Shown here one piece after another: positions 1 through 8,113 of a stretch of 64,000 bases of DNA; position 1 is the stretch's first letter; every line of letters starts with the position of its first letter. Below the pieces are notes generated by a model, which was given only the letters and a program-made list of their open reading frames with translations, had not been told where the DNA came from and searched no databases. The translations under genes and the position numbers were made by a program. The stretch lies in contig CASGCE010000033.1 of the NCBI GenBank assembly GCA_949299935.1, positions 1-64,000 of the forward strand, given 5' to 3'. The stretch comes from an uncultured bacterium (lineage in GTDB: Bacteria > Cyanobacteriota > Vampirovibrionia > Gastranaerophilales > Gastranaerophilaceae).

Positions 1-1361
1 ATACCGTTGGCATCAATATCGAATGTAACTTCAATTTGCGGCAAACCTCTCATTGCAGGCGGAATACCGTCAAGTCTGAACATACCTAAAGATTTGTTAT
101 CTTTAGCCATCGGTCTTTCACCTTGAAGTACGTGGATATCAACTGCTGTCTGGTTATTTTCGGCTGTTGAGAATACCTGTGATTTAGAAACAGGTATTGT
201 AGTGTTTCTCGGAACAAGAGGTGTCATAACGCCGCCCAATGTTTCAATACCGAGTGTCAATGGTGTTACATCCAACAAGACGATGTCTTTTACTTCACCG
301 GCAAGTACACCTGCCTGAATTGCAGCACCGACTGCAACAACTTCATCAGGGTTAACTGATTGGTTAGGTTCTTTGCCTGTATATTCTTTTACTAACTGTT
401 GAACTGCCGGAATTCTTGAAGAACCGCCGACCAATACAACTTCATTGATATCAGCTTTTGTAACTCCTGCATCTTTAAGTGCGTTTTCAACAGGGGTTTT
501 GCATCTGTTCAACAAATCGCGGCTTAAGTCTTCAAACTTAGCTCTTGTTAAGTTTAAGTCAAGGTGTTTAGGACCATTTGCATCAGCGGTAATGAACGGA
601 AGGTTAATATTTGTTTCCATAACTGATGACAACTCGCATTTTGCTTTTTCAGCAGCTTCTTTTACACGCTGCATAGCCTGTTTGTCGTTACGAAGATCAA
701 TGCCTTCTTGTTTTTTAAATTCGTCGCACATCCAGTCCATAATCTTCTGGTCGAAGTCATCGCCGCCTAAGTGAGTATCACCTGATGTTGAAAGAACTTC
801 GTGAACGCCGTCGCCGATTTCAAGGATTGAAACATCGAATGTACCGCCGCCCAAGTCGAATACAAGAACTTTTTCACTCTTTTCTTTTTCAAGTCCGTAA
901 GCAAGAGCTGCTGCGGTCGGTTCGTTTACGATACGTAAAACGTCCAAGCCTGCGATTTTACCAGCATCTTTTGTTGCTTGTCTTTGAGCGTCATTAAAAT
1001 ATGCCGGTACTGTGATTACCGCTGACGTTACTTTCTCACCTAAATATGAGCTTGCATCATCTGCTAATTTTCTTAAAATCATTGCAGAAATTTCTTGAGG
1101 TGTGTAGTCTTTTCCGTCAATTTTTACTTTGTAGTCTTCACCCATGTGTCTTTTAATGGATGCGATAGTTTTATCGGGGTTTAAGATAGCTTGACGTTTT
1201 GCAAGTTGACCTACAAGTCTTTCTCCTGTCTTAGAAAAACCAACGATTGAAGGTGTTGTACGTGAACCTTCTGCGTTGGCAATAACGGTTGGTTTGCCAC
1301 CTTCCATGACTGCTACAACTGAGTTTGTTGTACCTAAGTCAATACCTATTGTTTTTGCCAT
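1..1361 (-). CDS. dnaK: Hsp70 chaperone DnaK (N-terminal 453 residues; 3' end outside window)
   Basis: ATP-dependent cytosolic chaperone that folds and protects client proteins with DnaJ and GrpE. The reverse-strand reading opens with [18 protein letters not shown], the Hsp70 phosphate-1 motif. It continues with the nucleotide-binding domain ([14 protein letters not shown] near residue 195, [10 protein letters not shown] near 335) and enters the substrate-binding domain ([11 protein letters not shown] near 390). The ATG is fixed by an AAAAGGAGAT Shine-Dalgarno a few bases upstream. The frame is still open at base 1, so roughly the last 180 residues lie beyond the window. No CIRCE inverted repeat is visible in the 100 bases upstream, so HrcA control is not supported. 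The next gene upstream ends in a terminator, so dnaK probably has its own promoter. Confidence 0.98.
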   Translation of the reverse strand, partial: MAKTIGIDLGTTNSVVAVMEGGKPTVIANAEGSRTTPSIVGFSKTGERLVGQLAKRQAILNPDKTIASIKRHMGEDYKVKIDGKDYTPQEISAMILRKLADDASSYLGEKVTSAVITVPAYFNDAQRQATKDAGKIAGLDVLRIVNEPTAAALAYGLEKEKSEKVLVFDLGGGTFDVSILEIGDGVHEVLSTSGDTHLGGDDFDQKIMDWMCDEFKKQEGIDLRNDKQAMQRVKEAAEKAKCELSSVMETNINLPFITADANGPKHLDLNLTRAKFEDLSRDLLNRCKTPVENALKDAGVTKADINEVVLVGGSSRIPAVQQLVKEYTGKEPNQSVNPDEVVAVGAAIQAGVLAGEVKDIVLLDVTPLTLGIETLGGVMTPLVPRNTTIPVSKSQVFSTAENNQTAVDIHVLQGERPMAKDNKSLGMFRLDGIPPAMRGLPQIEVTFDIDANG

Positions 1362-1463
1362 AATTTATCTCCTTTTCATGTAATTTGTCTTTTTTATATT
1401 ACTGTTATAACATCGTTTTTTCTAAATCATTAAAAAATAAACAAAAAATTAATAATTTATAGG

Positions 1464-1494
1464 AAAAAAAGCTCTGCTATAGCAGAGCTTTTTT
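1464..1494 (-). terminator. Bidirectional intrinsic terminator
   Basis: A perfect 20-nt palindrome (AGCTCTGCTATAGCAGAGCT, 1470-1489) has an A-run before it and a T-run after it. It terminates the 107-residue gene at 1496 on the minus strand and could work in either direction. It lies between that gene and the dnaK promoter region. Confidence 0.85.
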
Positions 1495-1495
1495 C

Positions 1496-1819
1496 CTACT
1501 CAACGATTTCACCTTCCTCGTCACTTAAGCCCGGCAAACATACTCCAAATTGACAATTTGAATTGTAATTACTGGTTGAAGTTTCTGTGTCGGGTATGGT
1601 GTTAATTAATTCGTCATAGTAAGGTTTGCGATATTGCAGTTGAAAAGCATCCGCTTTCTGTATTTGCATTAGAGGTGACGGAACAAGTTTTTCCTGTAGA
1701 GTGTCTTTATCTTCATCAAGAATCGATGCAGTACACGGTTCATTGCTGTCAAGGCTACAGGATGCTAATGCTGGCGTGGCAAAAAGGCTTATTATAAATA
1801 ATGATAAAATTTTTTTCAT
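1496..1819 (-). CDS. Small secreted protein, unknown function
   Basis: I do not recognise this 107-residue protein. The first 19 residues (MKKILSLFIISLFATPALA) form a clear Sec signal peptide with an AxA-type cleavage site, so it is exported. The mature part is acidic and holds four cysteines, two near its N-terminus (CSLDSNEPC) and two near the C-terminus (CQFGVC), which could form disulfides. The final residues are Glu-rich. A GGAGGGAAAAG Shine-Dalgarno precedes the ATG. It is transcribed alone and ends at a strong hairpin terminator shared with the dnaK upstream region. Confidence 0.7.
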   Translation of the reverse strand: MKKILSLFIISLFATPALASCSLDSNEPCTASILDEDKDTLQEKLVPSPLMQIQKADAFQLQYRKPYYDELINTIPDTETSTSNYNSNCQFGVCLPGLSDEEGEIVE

Positions 1820-1935
1820 ACTTTTCCCTCCGGTTTATATTCTATAGCATGAACTATAATGTTTCTTTTTACATTACCGGAAAGTATTGTTTTATGATAA
1901 TGTTTTGTATTTTTGTTGTAAATGTCCGGTTTGTA

Positions 1936-2355
1936 TTACCTAAAATTAATTTTTTTTGAAAGATTATGCATTATATCTTTAAAAGGTATTATGGGCTCCA
2001 TTTTGTAGCCGCAGTCATCGGATAGCGCTCCTCCCATGGAAAATAATTCTTCTTGAGGGTATCGTCTGCATATTCCGGGCCGCCTGAAATGGATTTTGCA
2101 TTTGTGGGTCGTTGGGTCAAGATTTTGGCATTCAAATATAAGTCCGATTTCATCTTTGCCTATTATTTTTAGATTTTTATAAAAGCTGTGTAAATATCGC
2201 AGTCTTTCGAATTCTTTTTCATCTTGGAGTACATGCTTATAGTGTTTTACATAAATTTGAGTGCAGCATTTGCCGCAGGCTTTGCATTTGCCTGTTCTGT
2301 AGTATTTTTTTCGTAATATTTTGGATAAGAACCATTTTTTTATTTTTAAAAACAT
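1936..2355 (-). CDS. YkgJ-type cysteine-cluster protein
   Basis: Small metal-binding protein of the YkgJ / putative zinc- or iron-chelating family (UPF0153-like). The signature is visible: CKACGKCC near the N-terminus, then C..LD...H.CKIH..RP..CR.YP in the second half and a late Cys (DDCGY). The cysteines probably bind a Zn ion or an Fe-S cluster; the reaction is unknown for the family. An in-frame ATG exists at 2370, but I prefer the one at 2355: TATAAT lies exactly 6 nt upstream of it and there is no Shine-Dalgarno, which fits a leaderless mRNA. Length 139 residues is normal. It is monocistronic. Confidence 0.85.
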   Translation of the reverse strand: MFLKIKKWFLSKILRKKYYRTGKCKACGKCCTQIYVKHYKHVLQDEKEFERLRYLHSFYKNLKIIGKDEIGLIFECQNLDPTTHKCKIHFRRPGICRRYPQEELFSMGGALSDDCGYKMEPIIPFKDIMHNLSKKINFR

Positions 2356-2361
2356 AATAAT

Positions 2362-2367
2362 ATTATA
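2362..2367 (-). promoter_or_regulatory. -10 hexamer TATAAT of a leaderless gene
   Basis: TATAAT followed by six bases and ATG (2355) on the minus strand, with no Shine-Dalgarno. Transcription would start at or next to the A of the ATG. The -35 is not clear (TTTACA lies 20 nt upstream). Confidence 0.45.
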
Positions 2368-2496
2368 CATTCTTAATTATTAATTTTTGTAAACATTTTT
2401 TCCTTATAAGGCAATATAAAATCTTCAGGAAAATTAAAAAATATGCAAAAGGAAACTGACATAATAATATATATAACCTAAAAAATAACCAACCTT

Positions 2497-2522
2497 GACC
2501 TCTGTATAGGAGGTCTTTTTTT
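2497..2522 (+). terminator. Terminator-like hairpin with no obvious upstream gene
   Basis: GACCTC, a 7-nt loop, GAGGTC, then seven Ts on the plus strand. No plus-strand gene ends here, so it may terminate a small RNA or spurious transcript from about 2380-2490, or be chance. Confidence 0.45.
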
Positions 2523-2529
2523 ACCGCTC

Positions 2530-2658
2530 GAGCAGAGGCACGAGCGAAGCGAGAGTCGAACATCAAATAACGCAAACGTTGAGTTTCGGAAATTGATGAG
2601 GGCGCTGCCGTTTAAAGCGAGAGCGGAAGCGAGAGCAGAGGCATAAGCGAAGCGTGAG
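2530..2658. repeat. Imperfect 26-nt direct repeat of GAGCAGAGGCA..AGCGAAGCG
   Basis: Copies at 2530-2555 and 2633-2658 match at 23 of 26 positions (GAGCAGAGGCA then AGCGAAGCG in both). The 77 bases between them have the same purine-rich GCGAGAGCGGAAGCGAG style. No coding potential is evident. Confidence 0.6.
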
Positions 2659-2748
2659 TTGGTGCTAAGTTACAACAATATTTGCAAAATATCATTCTTT
2701 TATTTAATCTTTTATAAAAATAAATTATTACTTAACAAAAATTAAAAA

Positions 2749-2793
2749 TGAGAATTATTCTCACTTTACAAATTAAAAATAACATGATAAAAT
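2749..2793 (+). promoter_or_regulatory. Rubrerythrin promoter with Fur/PerR-type operator
   Basis: TGAGAATTATTCTCA (2749-2763) is a perfect 7-1-7 palindrome of the Fur/PerR box type. It abuts a good sigma-70 promoter: TTTACA at 2765-2770, a 17-nt spacer, and TAAAAT at 2788-2793. A repressor bound there would touch the -35. With a peroxide-defence gene downstream, a PerR-like regulator is the natural guess, but Fur cannot be excluded from sequence. Confidence 0.75.
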
Positions 2794-2822
2794 CAGATAA
2801 GTTAAAAGAAAGGTGGTAAAAA

Positions 2823-3359
2823 ATGAAATATGTATGTACAGTATGTGGATGGTCAACAGAAGCTGACAAGGCACCTGAAAGATGTCCTTTATGCGGAGCC
2901 ACAACATTCAAAGCTGTAGGAGGCGGAGATAAGGTATATGCTTGTGAACACAAGGTTGGTGACGGTATAGTTGAAGATAAAGAAGTTATGGAAGGTTTAA
3001 GAGCCCACTTTACAGGAGAATGTACGGAGGTAGGAATGTATCTTGCCATGTCAAGAGTAGCTGAAAGAGAAGGTTATCCTGAAGTTGCTGAAGCATACAA
3101 GCGATATGCATTTGAGGAAGCAGAGCATGCTGCAAAATTTGCGGAATTGTTGGGTGAAGTCGTAACAGATTCAACTAAGAAGAACCTAGAACTTCGAGCA
3201 GAGGCTGAGCATGGGGCTTGTGAAGGCAAACTAGCGATTGCACGACGTGCAAAAGAATTGGGATATGATGCAATACATGATACTGTGCATGAAATGGCCA
3301 AAGATGAAGCACGTCATGGAAAAGGTTTTGACGGTCTTTTGAAAAGGTATTTTGGATAG
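2823..3359 (+). CDS. Reverse-type rubrerythrin (rubredoxin domain first)
   Basis: Cytosolic non-heme iron peroxidase/oxidase of the rubrerythrin family, which reduces hydrogen peroxide or oxygen in anaerobes. The domain order is inverted: a rubredoxin-like iron site comes first (C5, C8, C21, C24), then a four-helix ferritin-like domain with the diiron ligands spread over [26 protein letters not shown] and KDEARHG. This order is known from clostridial reverse rubrerythrins. The 178-residue length fits. The ATG follows AGGTGG. The gene stands alone between its operator-controlled promoter and a strong terminator, as expected for an inducible oxidative-stress gene in an anaerobe. Confidence 0.93.
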   Translation: MKYVCTVCGWSTEADKAPERCPLCGATTFKAVGGGDKVYACEHKVGDGIVEDKEVMEGLRAHFTGECTEVGMYLAMSRVAEREGYPEVAEAYKRYAFEEAEHAAKFAELLGEVVTDSTKKNLELRAEAEHGACEGKLAIARRAKELGYDAIHDTVHEMAKDEARHGKGFDGLLKRYFG

Positions 3360-3374
3360 ATTATTTTTTAATAC

Positions 3375-3407
3375 AAAAATCCGGAACAAATTGTTCCGGA
3401 TTTTTGT
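3375..3407. terminator. Bidirectional terminator between convergent genes
   Basis: ATCCGGAACA, a 3-nt loop, TGTTCCGGAT, with A-run before and T-run after. It serves the rubrerythrin gene on the plus strand and the small secreted-protein gene on the minus strand. Confidence 0.9.
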
Positions 3408-3421
3408 TTGAATGATATAAA

Positions 3422-3709
3422 TTAGATTCTGTTATGCCAAACTCCGCCGCGTCTGTCAACGAATGCGTCATATGCTGACCAAAATCTAAAAATACCTGTC
3501 AAACCTAAAATTGCGTGTGTACAATTTTTTTCTACGGGGTTATCAAGAATTAACTGACCCAACCCCGGCCAAATAAGCAGAGATAAAGCCGCTGCACCCA
3601 CCGATTTACCTGAAACTTCACCTGGTTGACCTGATGTACCGCCAGCAAGTGCCGGAGTGAATGTTCCAGCCATTGTAAGTAAAATTCCCAGTATTAAAAT
3701 TTTCTTCAT
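3422..3709 (-). CDS. Small secreted or membrane protein, unknown function
   Basis: Not recognised. The 95-residue product begins with a signal peptide (MKKILILGILLTMAGTFTPALA). After a Gly/Ser-rich stretch there is a hydrophobic segment (about residues 38-55, AALSLLIWPGLGQLIL) and a second moderately hydrophobic one with a single Cys, so it may be membrane-associated. The start is set by AGGAAGAACAG just before the ATG. Its start lies 13 nt after the stop of the acyl-CoA synthetase gene, so the two are probably co-transcribed and end at the shared terminator downstream. Confidence 0.65.
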   Translation of the reverse strand: MKKILILGILLTMAGTFTPALAGGTSGQPGEVSGKSVGAAALSLLIWPGLGQLILDNPVEKNCTHAILGLTGIFRFWSAYDAFVDRRGGVWHNRI

Positions 3710-3722
3710 CTGTTCTTCCTTT

Positions 3723-5396
3723 CTATATATTTACTAATTCCTTAACTTCCTTGCGTTTTATTTTTCTAGTTGTAGTTTTCGGTAAGGGTTCTTTTTTTAT
3801 GATAATATTTGTAGGGCGTTTAAACTGAGTTAACTGCATTGAGAGTAATTTAATATCATCACGTATTAACTTTTCGATTGTAGCATTGTCATATTTTTCG
3901 TACAAATATTCTTTAGGAACAATCACGGCCGTGATTTCTTCGGTACCGTCTTTAGATCCAAAGTTTCTTGATGTACCCAAAACACAAATTTCCGAAATAT
4001 ATTCGCTTTTTTCTATAACAGATTCAACCTCTTCAGGGAAAACCTTTTTACCGCCAGAAAGTACAATCATGTTTTTGATTCTACCTGTTATGTAAATGTG
4101 TCCGTCAGGTGAGATTTTGGCGATATCGCCAGTGTGAAGCCAACCATCTTCATCTATAACTTCCGCAGTAAGTTCCGGCTGATTGTGGTAGCCCTTCATT
4201 ACAGACGGACCTCTAAGCAGTAATTCTCCGGTTTCGGTATCAACTCTGGCCTCATAGCTTTTTAGCGGTTGTCCTACCGATGCTAAGTCTCCCCGTTTGT
4301 TGGTGTTGACGGAAACAACAGGGCTTGTTTCTGATAATCCGTAACCTTGATAAACTTTTATACCTATCCTTTCAAAAAATTCTCCGACTGCAACATCTAG
4401 TGGCGCACCACCTGAAATACAACCCATAAAATGTCCGCCGAATTTTTCGTGAATTCTTTTAAACATTGATTTTTTAACCTTGTATGACGGCACAATCTTT
4501 GCAATTACATATAGAATTTTAAAAGCAGTTTGGACGTGTTTCGGTGAATTGTTAAGTTCAGTTTCTATTGCTGTTTTCAGTAATTTTAAAAATGCTGGAA
4601 CTACAATCATAAAATCCACTTTTTTATCAACCATAATTCCTAAGATGTCTTTTGGCTTTAAACTTTGTGTGTAATAAACAGAAAAACCAAAGTTCAAAAA
4701 AGTTGAAAATCCGACGGTTAATTCAAACAAATGGTTCATTGGTAAAATTGATAATACAGTAACTTTTCTGTTTGGCAGTATTATATTTAAAGCATCTTCC
4801 AAATCGTCTAATTGAGAAAACATATTTGCATAGGTAATCTCAACTCCCTTAGGTGCTCCTGTTGTTCCTGAAGTATAAATTATTAGTGCTGTAGATTTTG
4901 AGCTTCTGTGGCGCCATTTGCATTCGTAAATATTGGGGAATTCGTAGATACTGGTTAATCCAAGGTTGTAAGAGGGTTCGTCAATTACAAAGATATTTTT
5001 TATTGAAGGGATTTCTTTCTGTAGTTCAAGCGCCATGTATACAAAAGAGTGAGAAACTAGCATTACTGTGGGTTCACAATCAGATAAAATCGATTTAAGT
5101 TCATATTTTGTTAATTTGATATCCAAAGGAACGACGGTCATACCGGCCATGATAGATGCAAACACGCAAGCACCGTATTCTGGTTTGGATTCTGAAAGTA
5201 TAGCTATTCTTTCGCCTTTTTTAACTTGAACATCCATGATTAAATGACTTGCAAGTTTTCTGGACAAAAGTCCTATCCCTTTGTATGAAAACTCCTTCCA
5301 CCCCATTGGTGTCTTAATTCCCAAAGCTATTCTGTCACTGAATTCATTAGTCCTATCCTCTAAGACAGAAAGCATATTGTATCTTCTTAACCCCAT
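3723..5396 (-). CDS. Long-chain acyl-CoA synthetase / AMP-binding enzyme (FadD-like)
   Basis: Adenylate-forming enzyme that activates a carboxylic acid with ATP, most likely a fatty acid to acyl-CoA (or acyl-ACP). The ANL-superfamily motifs are all present: YTSGTTGAPKGVE near residue 174, GYGLSETSP near 345, and LHTGDIAKISPDGHIYITGR with the hinge and K-rich C-terminal subdomain (GGKKVFPEEVE; catalytic-Lys region PKTTTRKIKRKEV at the end). The 557-residue length is normal. GGAG five bases before the first ATG supports this start over Met8. The substrate cannot be told from sequence. It heads a two-gene unit with the small secreted protein downstream. Confidence 0.92.
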   Translation of the reverse strand: MGLRRYNMLSVLEDRTNEFSDRIALGIKTPMGWKEFSYKGIGLLSRKLASHLIMDVQVKKGERIAILSESKPEYGACVFASIMAGMTVVPLDIKLTKYELKSILSDCEPTVMLVSHSFVYMALELQKEIPSIKNIFVIDEPSYNLGLTSIYEFPNIYECKWRHRSSKSTALIIYTSGTTGAPKGVEITYANMFSQLDDLEDALNIILPNRKVTVLSILPMNHLFELTVGFSTFLNFGFSVYYTQSLKPKDILGIMVDKKVDFMIVVPAFLKLLKTAIETELNNSPKHVQTAFKILYVIAKIVPSYKVKKSMFKRIHEKFGGHFMGCISGGAPLDVAVGEFFERIGIKVYQGYGLSETSPVVSVNTNKRGDLASVGQPLKSYEARVDTETGELLLRGPSVMKGYHNQPELTAEVIDEDGWLHTGDIAKISPDGHIYITGRIKNMIVLSGGKKVFPEEVESVIEKSEYISEICVLGTSRNFGSKDGTEEITAVIVPKEYLYEKYDNATIEKLIRDDIKLLSMQLTQFKRPTNIIIKKEPLPKTTTRKIKRKEVKELVNI

Positions 5397-5505
5397 GCCT
5401 ACTCCATAATTTCAAATGTTTAATTCAAGCATATTATCTTATGGCATAAAAGTCAAGTAATATCTATATTTTTGTATTATAATTGTAATATATTGAAAGG
5501 GCGAT

Positions 5506-6831
5506 ATGAAAAAAGTTTATATAGAAACTATGGGTTGCCAAATGAATAAATCGGATACTGAACGAATGCTCGGTATTTTAGATTGCATGGGCTATGAAGA
5601 AGTGGAAAATCCCAAAATAGCAGATTTGCTGATGGTAAATACGTGCTCTATAAGGCAGTTAAGTGAAGATAAAGCATACAGTTTGATTGGGACTTGGGGC
5701 AAGTGGAAAAAGGAATTAAATCCAAATATAAAAATAGGATTTTGTGGCTGTGTTGCTCAGCAAAAAGCAGAAAAGCTTTTTAAACGGGCACCTTATATTG
5801 ATTTTATTTTGGGTACCCATAATATATATAAACTTCCGGAAATAATAAAGTCTGTTGAAAATAATCAGAAGATTTGTGAATGTACTGAAACTCATATGAC
5901 GGAAGATACAAGAGGATTTGAGATTAAACGTGTAAAATCTGTAAATGCTTGGGTTAATATTACGGAGGGTTGTAATAATTTTTGCACATATTGTATAGTT
6001 CCCTATACAAGGGGTAGAGAACGCTCAAGATCGCCCGAGGTTATTATAAAAGAAGTTAAGGATGCTCTGGCACAAGGACATAAAGAAATTACGCTCTTGG
6101 GGCAAAATGTTGACAGTTACGGAAAAGATTTTACGGACAAGAACTACAGACTTGCAAACCTTTTACGCGATATAAACGCTTTAAGTGGTAATTTCAGAAT
6201 AAGATTTGTGACATCATATCCTACAGATATCACTGACGAACTTATAAAGACCGTTGTTGAGCTTGATAAAGTATGTGAATATTTTCACATACCTATGCAA
6301 TCAGGTTCAAGTGAAGTTTTGAAAAAAATGAACAGACGCTATGACAGAGGAATGTATGCAAGAATTGTTAAAAAGGTTCGTGATATGGTTCCTGATGTTA
6401 CTATTACCAGTGATTTTATAGCAGGTTTCCCCGGAGAAACTGAAGAACAGTTTGAACAAACTCTGACTGCCATTGATGAATTTGAACTTGATTATTCAAA
6501 TGTTGCCGCTTATTCCCCGCGGGAAAAGACTGTTGCTGCAAAATGGGTTGACAAATATGTTCCGGAAGATATTAAAAATGAACGCTTTCAGCGTTTGAAT
6601 AAAAAAGTACAGGAAAATTGTTTGAAATCTAATCTTAAGTACGTCGGACGTGATATGGAAGTTTTGGTAGAAAGTTTCTATGAAAGACGCGGAAAACATA
6701 TAAATACAGGGAAAACAAGGAATAATAAGACGGTTCATATACCTTTTGAGGAGGATTTGACGGGACAATTTGTGAACGTTAGGATTACAGGCGCTAAAAC
6801 CTGGTATCTTAACGGTCGAGTTAATTCTTAG
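5506..6831 (+). CDS. miaB: tRNA-2-methylthio-N6-dimethylallyladenosine synthase
   Basis: Radical-SAM methylthiotransferase that adds the 2-methylthio group to i6A37 of tRNAs reading UNN codons. The N-terminal UPF0004 domain carries the auxiliary-cluster cysteines (C11, C47, C82). The radical-SAM cluster is CNNFCTYC (C156, C160, C163), and a C-terminal TRAM domain ends the protein. At 441 residues and with ETMGCQMN at the start it fits MiaB rather than MtaB or RimO. AAAGGGCG before the ATG is the ribosome site, and a TATTATAAT element lies about 30 nt upstream. It is monocistronic, divergent from the acyl-CoA synthetase gene. Confidence 0.96.
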   Translation: MKKVYIETMGCQMNKSDTERMLGILDCMGYEEVENPKIADLLMVNTCSIRQLSEDKAYSLIGTWGKWKKELNPNIKIGFCGCVAQQKAEKLFKRAPYIDFILGTHNIYKLPEIIKSVENNQKICECTETHMTEDTRGFEIKRVKSVNAWVNITEGCNNFCTYCIVPYTRGRERSRSPEVIIKEVKDALAQGHKEITLLGQNVDSYGKDFTDKNYRLANLLRDINALSGNFRIRFVTSYPTDITDELIKTVVELDKVCEYFHIPMQSGSSEVLKKMNRRYDRGMYARIVKKVRDMVPDVTITSDFIAGFPGETEEQFEQTLTAIDEFELDYSNVAAYSPREKTVAAKWVDKYVPEDIKNERFQRLNKKVQENCLKSNLKYVGRDMEVLVESFYERRGKHINTGKTRNNKTVHIPFEEDLTGQFVNVRITGAKTWYLNGRVNS

Positions 6832-6898
6832 TGAGTTAATTGCTTATTATAAAAAATATGTTTGGTATAGCATTTTAAGTATTTTATTATAAATAATC

Positions 6899-6926
6899 TT
6901 GACAAAAATTAAAAAATAAATATAAT
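6899..6926 (+). promoter_or_regulatory. Consensus sigma-70 promoter
   Basis: TTGACA at 6899-6904 and TATAAT at 6921-6926 with a 16-nt spacer, both hexamers perfect. The A of the ATG at 6933 is 7 nt after the -10, so the transcript would start on that ATG. Confidence 0.8.
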
Positions 6927-6932
6927 AAAGTC

Positions 6933-7037
6933 ATGATTAAAAAACATATGGAAAAGATTAATAATAATATCGAAATGCCCAAAACCCTTGATATAACTAG
7001 ATCGTATATCGGGAGGGGCTTCATTTCTAAGCTTTGA
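6933..7037 (+). CDS. Possible 34-residue small protein, leaderless
   Basis: A short open frame that starts MIKKHMEKINNN and ends GRGFISKL before TGA. It is basic and shows no membrane segment or known motif. The reason to list it is its position: the ATG sits exactly 6 nt after the TATAAT of a consensus promoter, the same arrangement seen at seven recognised or longer genes in this window. There is no Shine-Dalgarno. It could instead be the 5' part of a non-coding RNA or of a long leader for the prepilin at 7266. Confidence 0.4.
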   Translation: MIKKHMEKINNNIEMPKTLDITRSYIGRGFISKL

Positions 7038-7066
7038 ATTATTTTTCCGTATAATACTTCTTGTAA

Positions 7067-7207
7067 CTGATATCATACCCTCATTGTGGTTCACAATCGC
7101 TATGAACAGTCAAAATGTGACATATAGAACATGTCATACTGATACAATATTGATTTCACCTTTCAATCATTGTAACAACTTGGGCTGCAATGAGGATATG
7201 ATATCAG
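7067..7207. repeat. 20-nt inverted repeat bounding a 141-bp segment
   Basis: Left arm 7067-7086 begins CTGATATCATA and ends CCTCATTG. The right arm 7188-7207 is its reverse complement with one mismatch. The ~100-nt interior has a smaller hairpin (TGACAT..ATGTCA). This could be a MITE-like insertion or a large stem in the 5' leader of the prepilin gene. No clear target-site duplication is seen. Confidence 0.65.
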
Positions 7208-7265
7208 CGCAAGGTTATGCGTAAATAACCGATAGATAGTTGTATAAAAAGAAAGGTAAAAGATT

Positions 7266-8039
7266 ATGACAAAAAGATTTGGTTTTACTTTGGCAGAAGT
7301 ATTGATTACATTAGGCATTATTGGTGTTGTCGCTGCCATGACAATTCCCACATTGATTTCAAACACAAATGGTGCACAATTTAAGACTGCTTACAAAAAA
7401 GCATTATCTACTTTAAATCAGGCTGTATTGATGAATATCGCTATGGAAGATACTGATTTTTCAACATTGGTTGCTGACACTAATCACCAAACAGGTTCTT
7501 TAGGTGCGATGCTTACGGCTCGTTTGCAGTCTGCAAGTGATATGACATCAAGCTATTTTGAAGGATTAGGTACAACTGTTCCTAAGACTACAGTTGATAT
7601 GGAAGTTATATGTACTGCTGCAAATATTACAGCGGCTGATCAGGCAGTTACAGCTGGTGCTGAAGGTGATGTTCCTTGTGCAGGTCTTACACCACCCGCG
7701 GCTGATGAAGAGCCTACTATTGAATCAGGTAGTGTAAATATTACTTTAGATGAAGGGGATTATTTTGTGTACGCATTAGCTGATGGAACGTATTTTGGTT
7801 TTAATAAAAATGCAGCAAATTGTGCCGCAAAAGGTACTGCCAACTGTATTGGTTTTATTGATGTAAATGGTTCAACAGGCCCTAATACAATTGTTGAATG
7901 TGATAATGGCACAGGAACAGAGGATGAAGCATGTAATGTGGATTCATCTAATATACGTGATATTTATCCGGTATTTTTCCATGGTCAAACAGTCGAACCG
8001 GCTACAGATGCAGCAAGAGCAGTATTATTCGGTAAATAA
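7266..8039 (+). CDS. Type IV prepilin-like protein (short leader)
   Basis: Pilin or pseudopilin of a type IV pilus / type II secretion-like system. It has a 6-residue class III leader (MTKRFG) with cleavage expected before FTLAEVLIT, then the hydrophobic N-terminal helix with Glu at mature position 5. The body (257 residues in all) has a disulfide-ready Cys pattern. It ends with the D-x-NG..GPN signature (IDVNGSTGPN) that recurs in the other prepilins of this window, reminiscent of the calcium-binding C-terminus of major pseudopilins. Unlike four of its relatives here it has no G-run. The AAAGAAAGG ribosome site supports the ATG. It is followed at once by a strong terminator. Confidence 0.9.
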   Translation: MTKRFGFTLAEVLITLGIIGVVAAMTIPTLISNTNGAQFKTAYKKALSTLNQAVLMNIAMEDTDFSTLVADTNHQTGSLGAMLTARLQSASDMTSSYFEGLGTTVPKTTVDMEVICTAANITAADQAVTAGAEGDVPCAGLTPPAADEEPTIESGSVNITLDEGDYFVYALADGTYFGFNKNAANCAAKGTANCIGFIDVNGSTGPNTIVECDNGTGTEDEACNVDSSNIRDIYPVFFHGQTVEPATDAARAVLFGK

Positions 8040-8054
8040 TTTATCTGGTATAAT

Positions 8055-8088
8055 AAAAAAGCCTCGGACTTTGTCCGAGGCTTTTTTG
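8055..8088. terminator. Bidirectional terminator
   Basis: GCCTCGGAC, loop TTT, GTCCGAGGC (8061-8081), A-run before and T-run after. It separates the convergent prepilin and TPR genes. Confidence 0.92.
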
Positions 8089-8113
8089 TTTACATGGTTA
8101 ACAATTCTGAGTT

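Larger units (their letters stand above)
2371..2748. other. Gene-free stretch with a terminator-like hairpin and a 26-nt direct repeat
   Basis: I see no convincing gene here. A minus-strand open frame (2363-2575) has no start signal and is crossed by a plus-strand terminator-like hairpin, so I leave it out. The right half is richer in G+C than its surroundings and carries GCGAAGCG-type words, including a 26-nt imperfect direct repeat. The last bases belong to the rubrerythrin promoter region. Confidence 0.5.
6832..7265. other. Long gap holding a consensus promoter, a small ORF and a 20-bp inverted repeat
   Basis: The gap between miaB and the next prepilin contains a near-perfect sigma-70 promoter (6899-6926), a 34-codon ORF and, 30 nt after it, a 141-bp segment bounded by 20-nt inverted repeats (7067-7086 and 7188-7207, one mismatch). 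The prepilin start at 7266 follows an AAAGAAAGGT ribosome site. Whether the promoter also serves the prepilin is not decidable here; no terminator is evident in between. Confidence 0.6.

Noticed and set aside
1362-1463. Possible CIRCE element before dnaK
   Set aside because: Looked for TTAGCACTC-N9-GAGTGCTAA and found nothing similar.
2363-2575. 70-codon minus-strand open frame before the YkgJ gene
   Set aside because: No ribosome site, crossed by a plus-strand terminator-like hairpin, odd Arg/Phe-rich composition, and it overlaps the promoter of the next gene.
7163-7366. 67-codon minus-strand open frame over the prepilin start
   Set aside because: Antisense to the conserved pilin signal; similar antisense shadows arise at other prepilins (for example 18305-18502).
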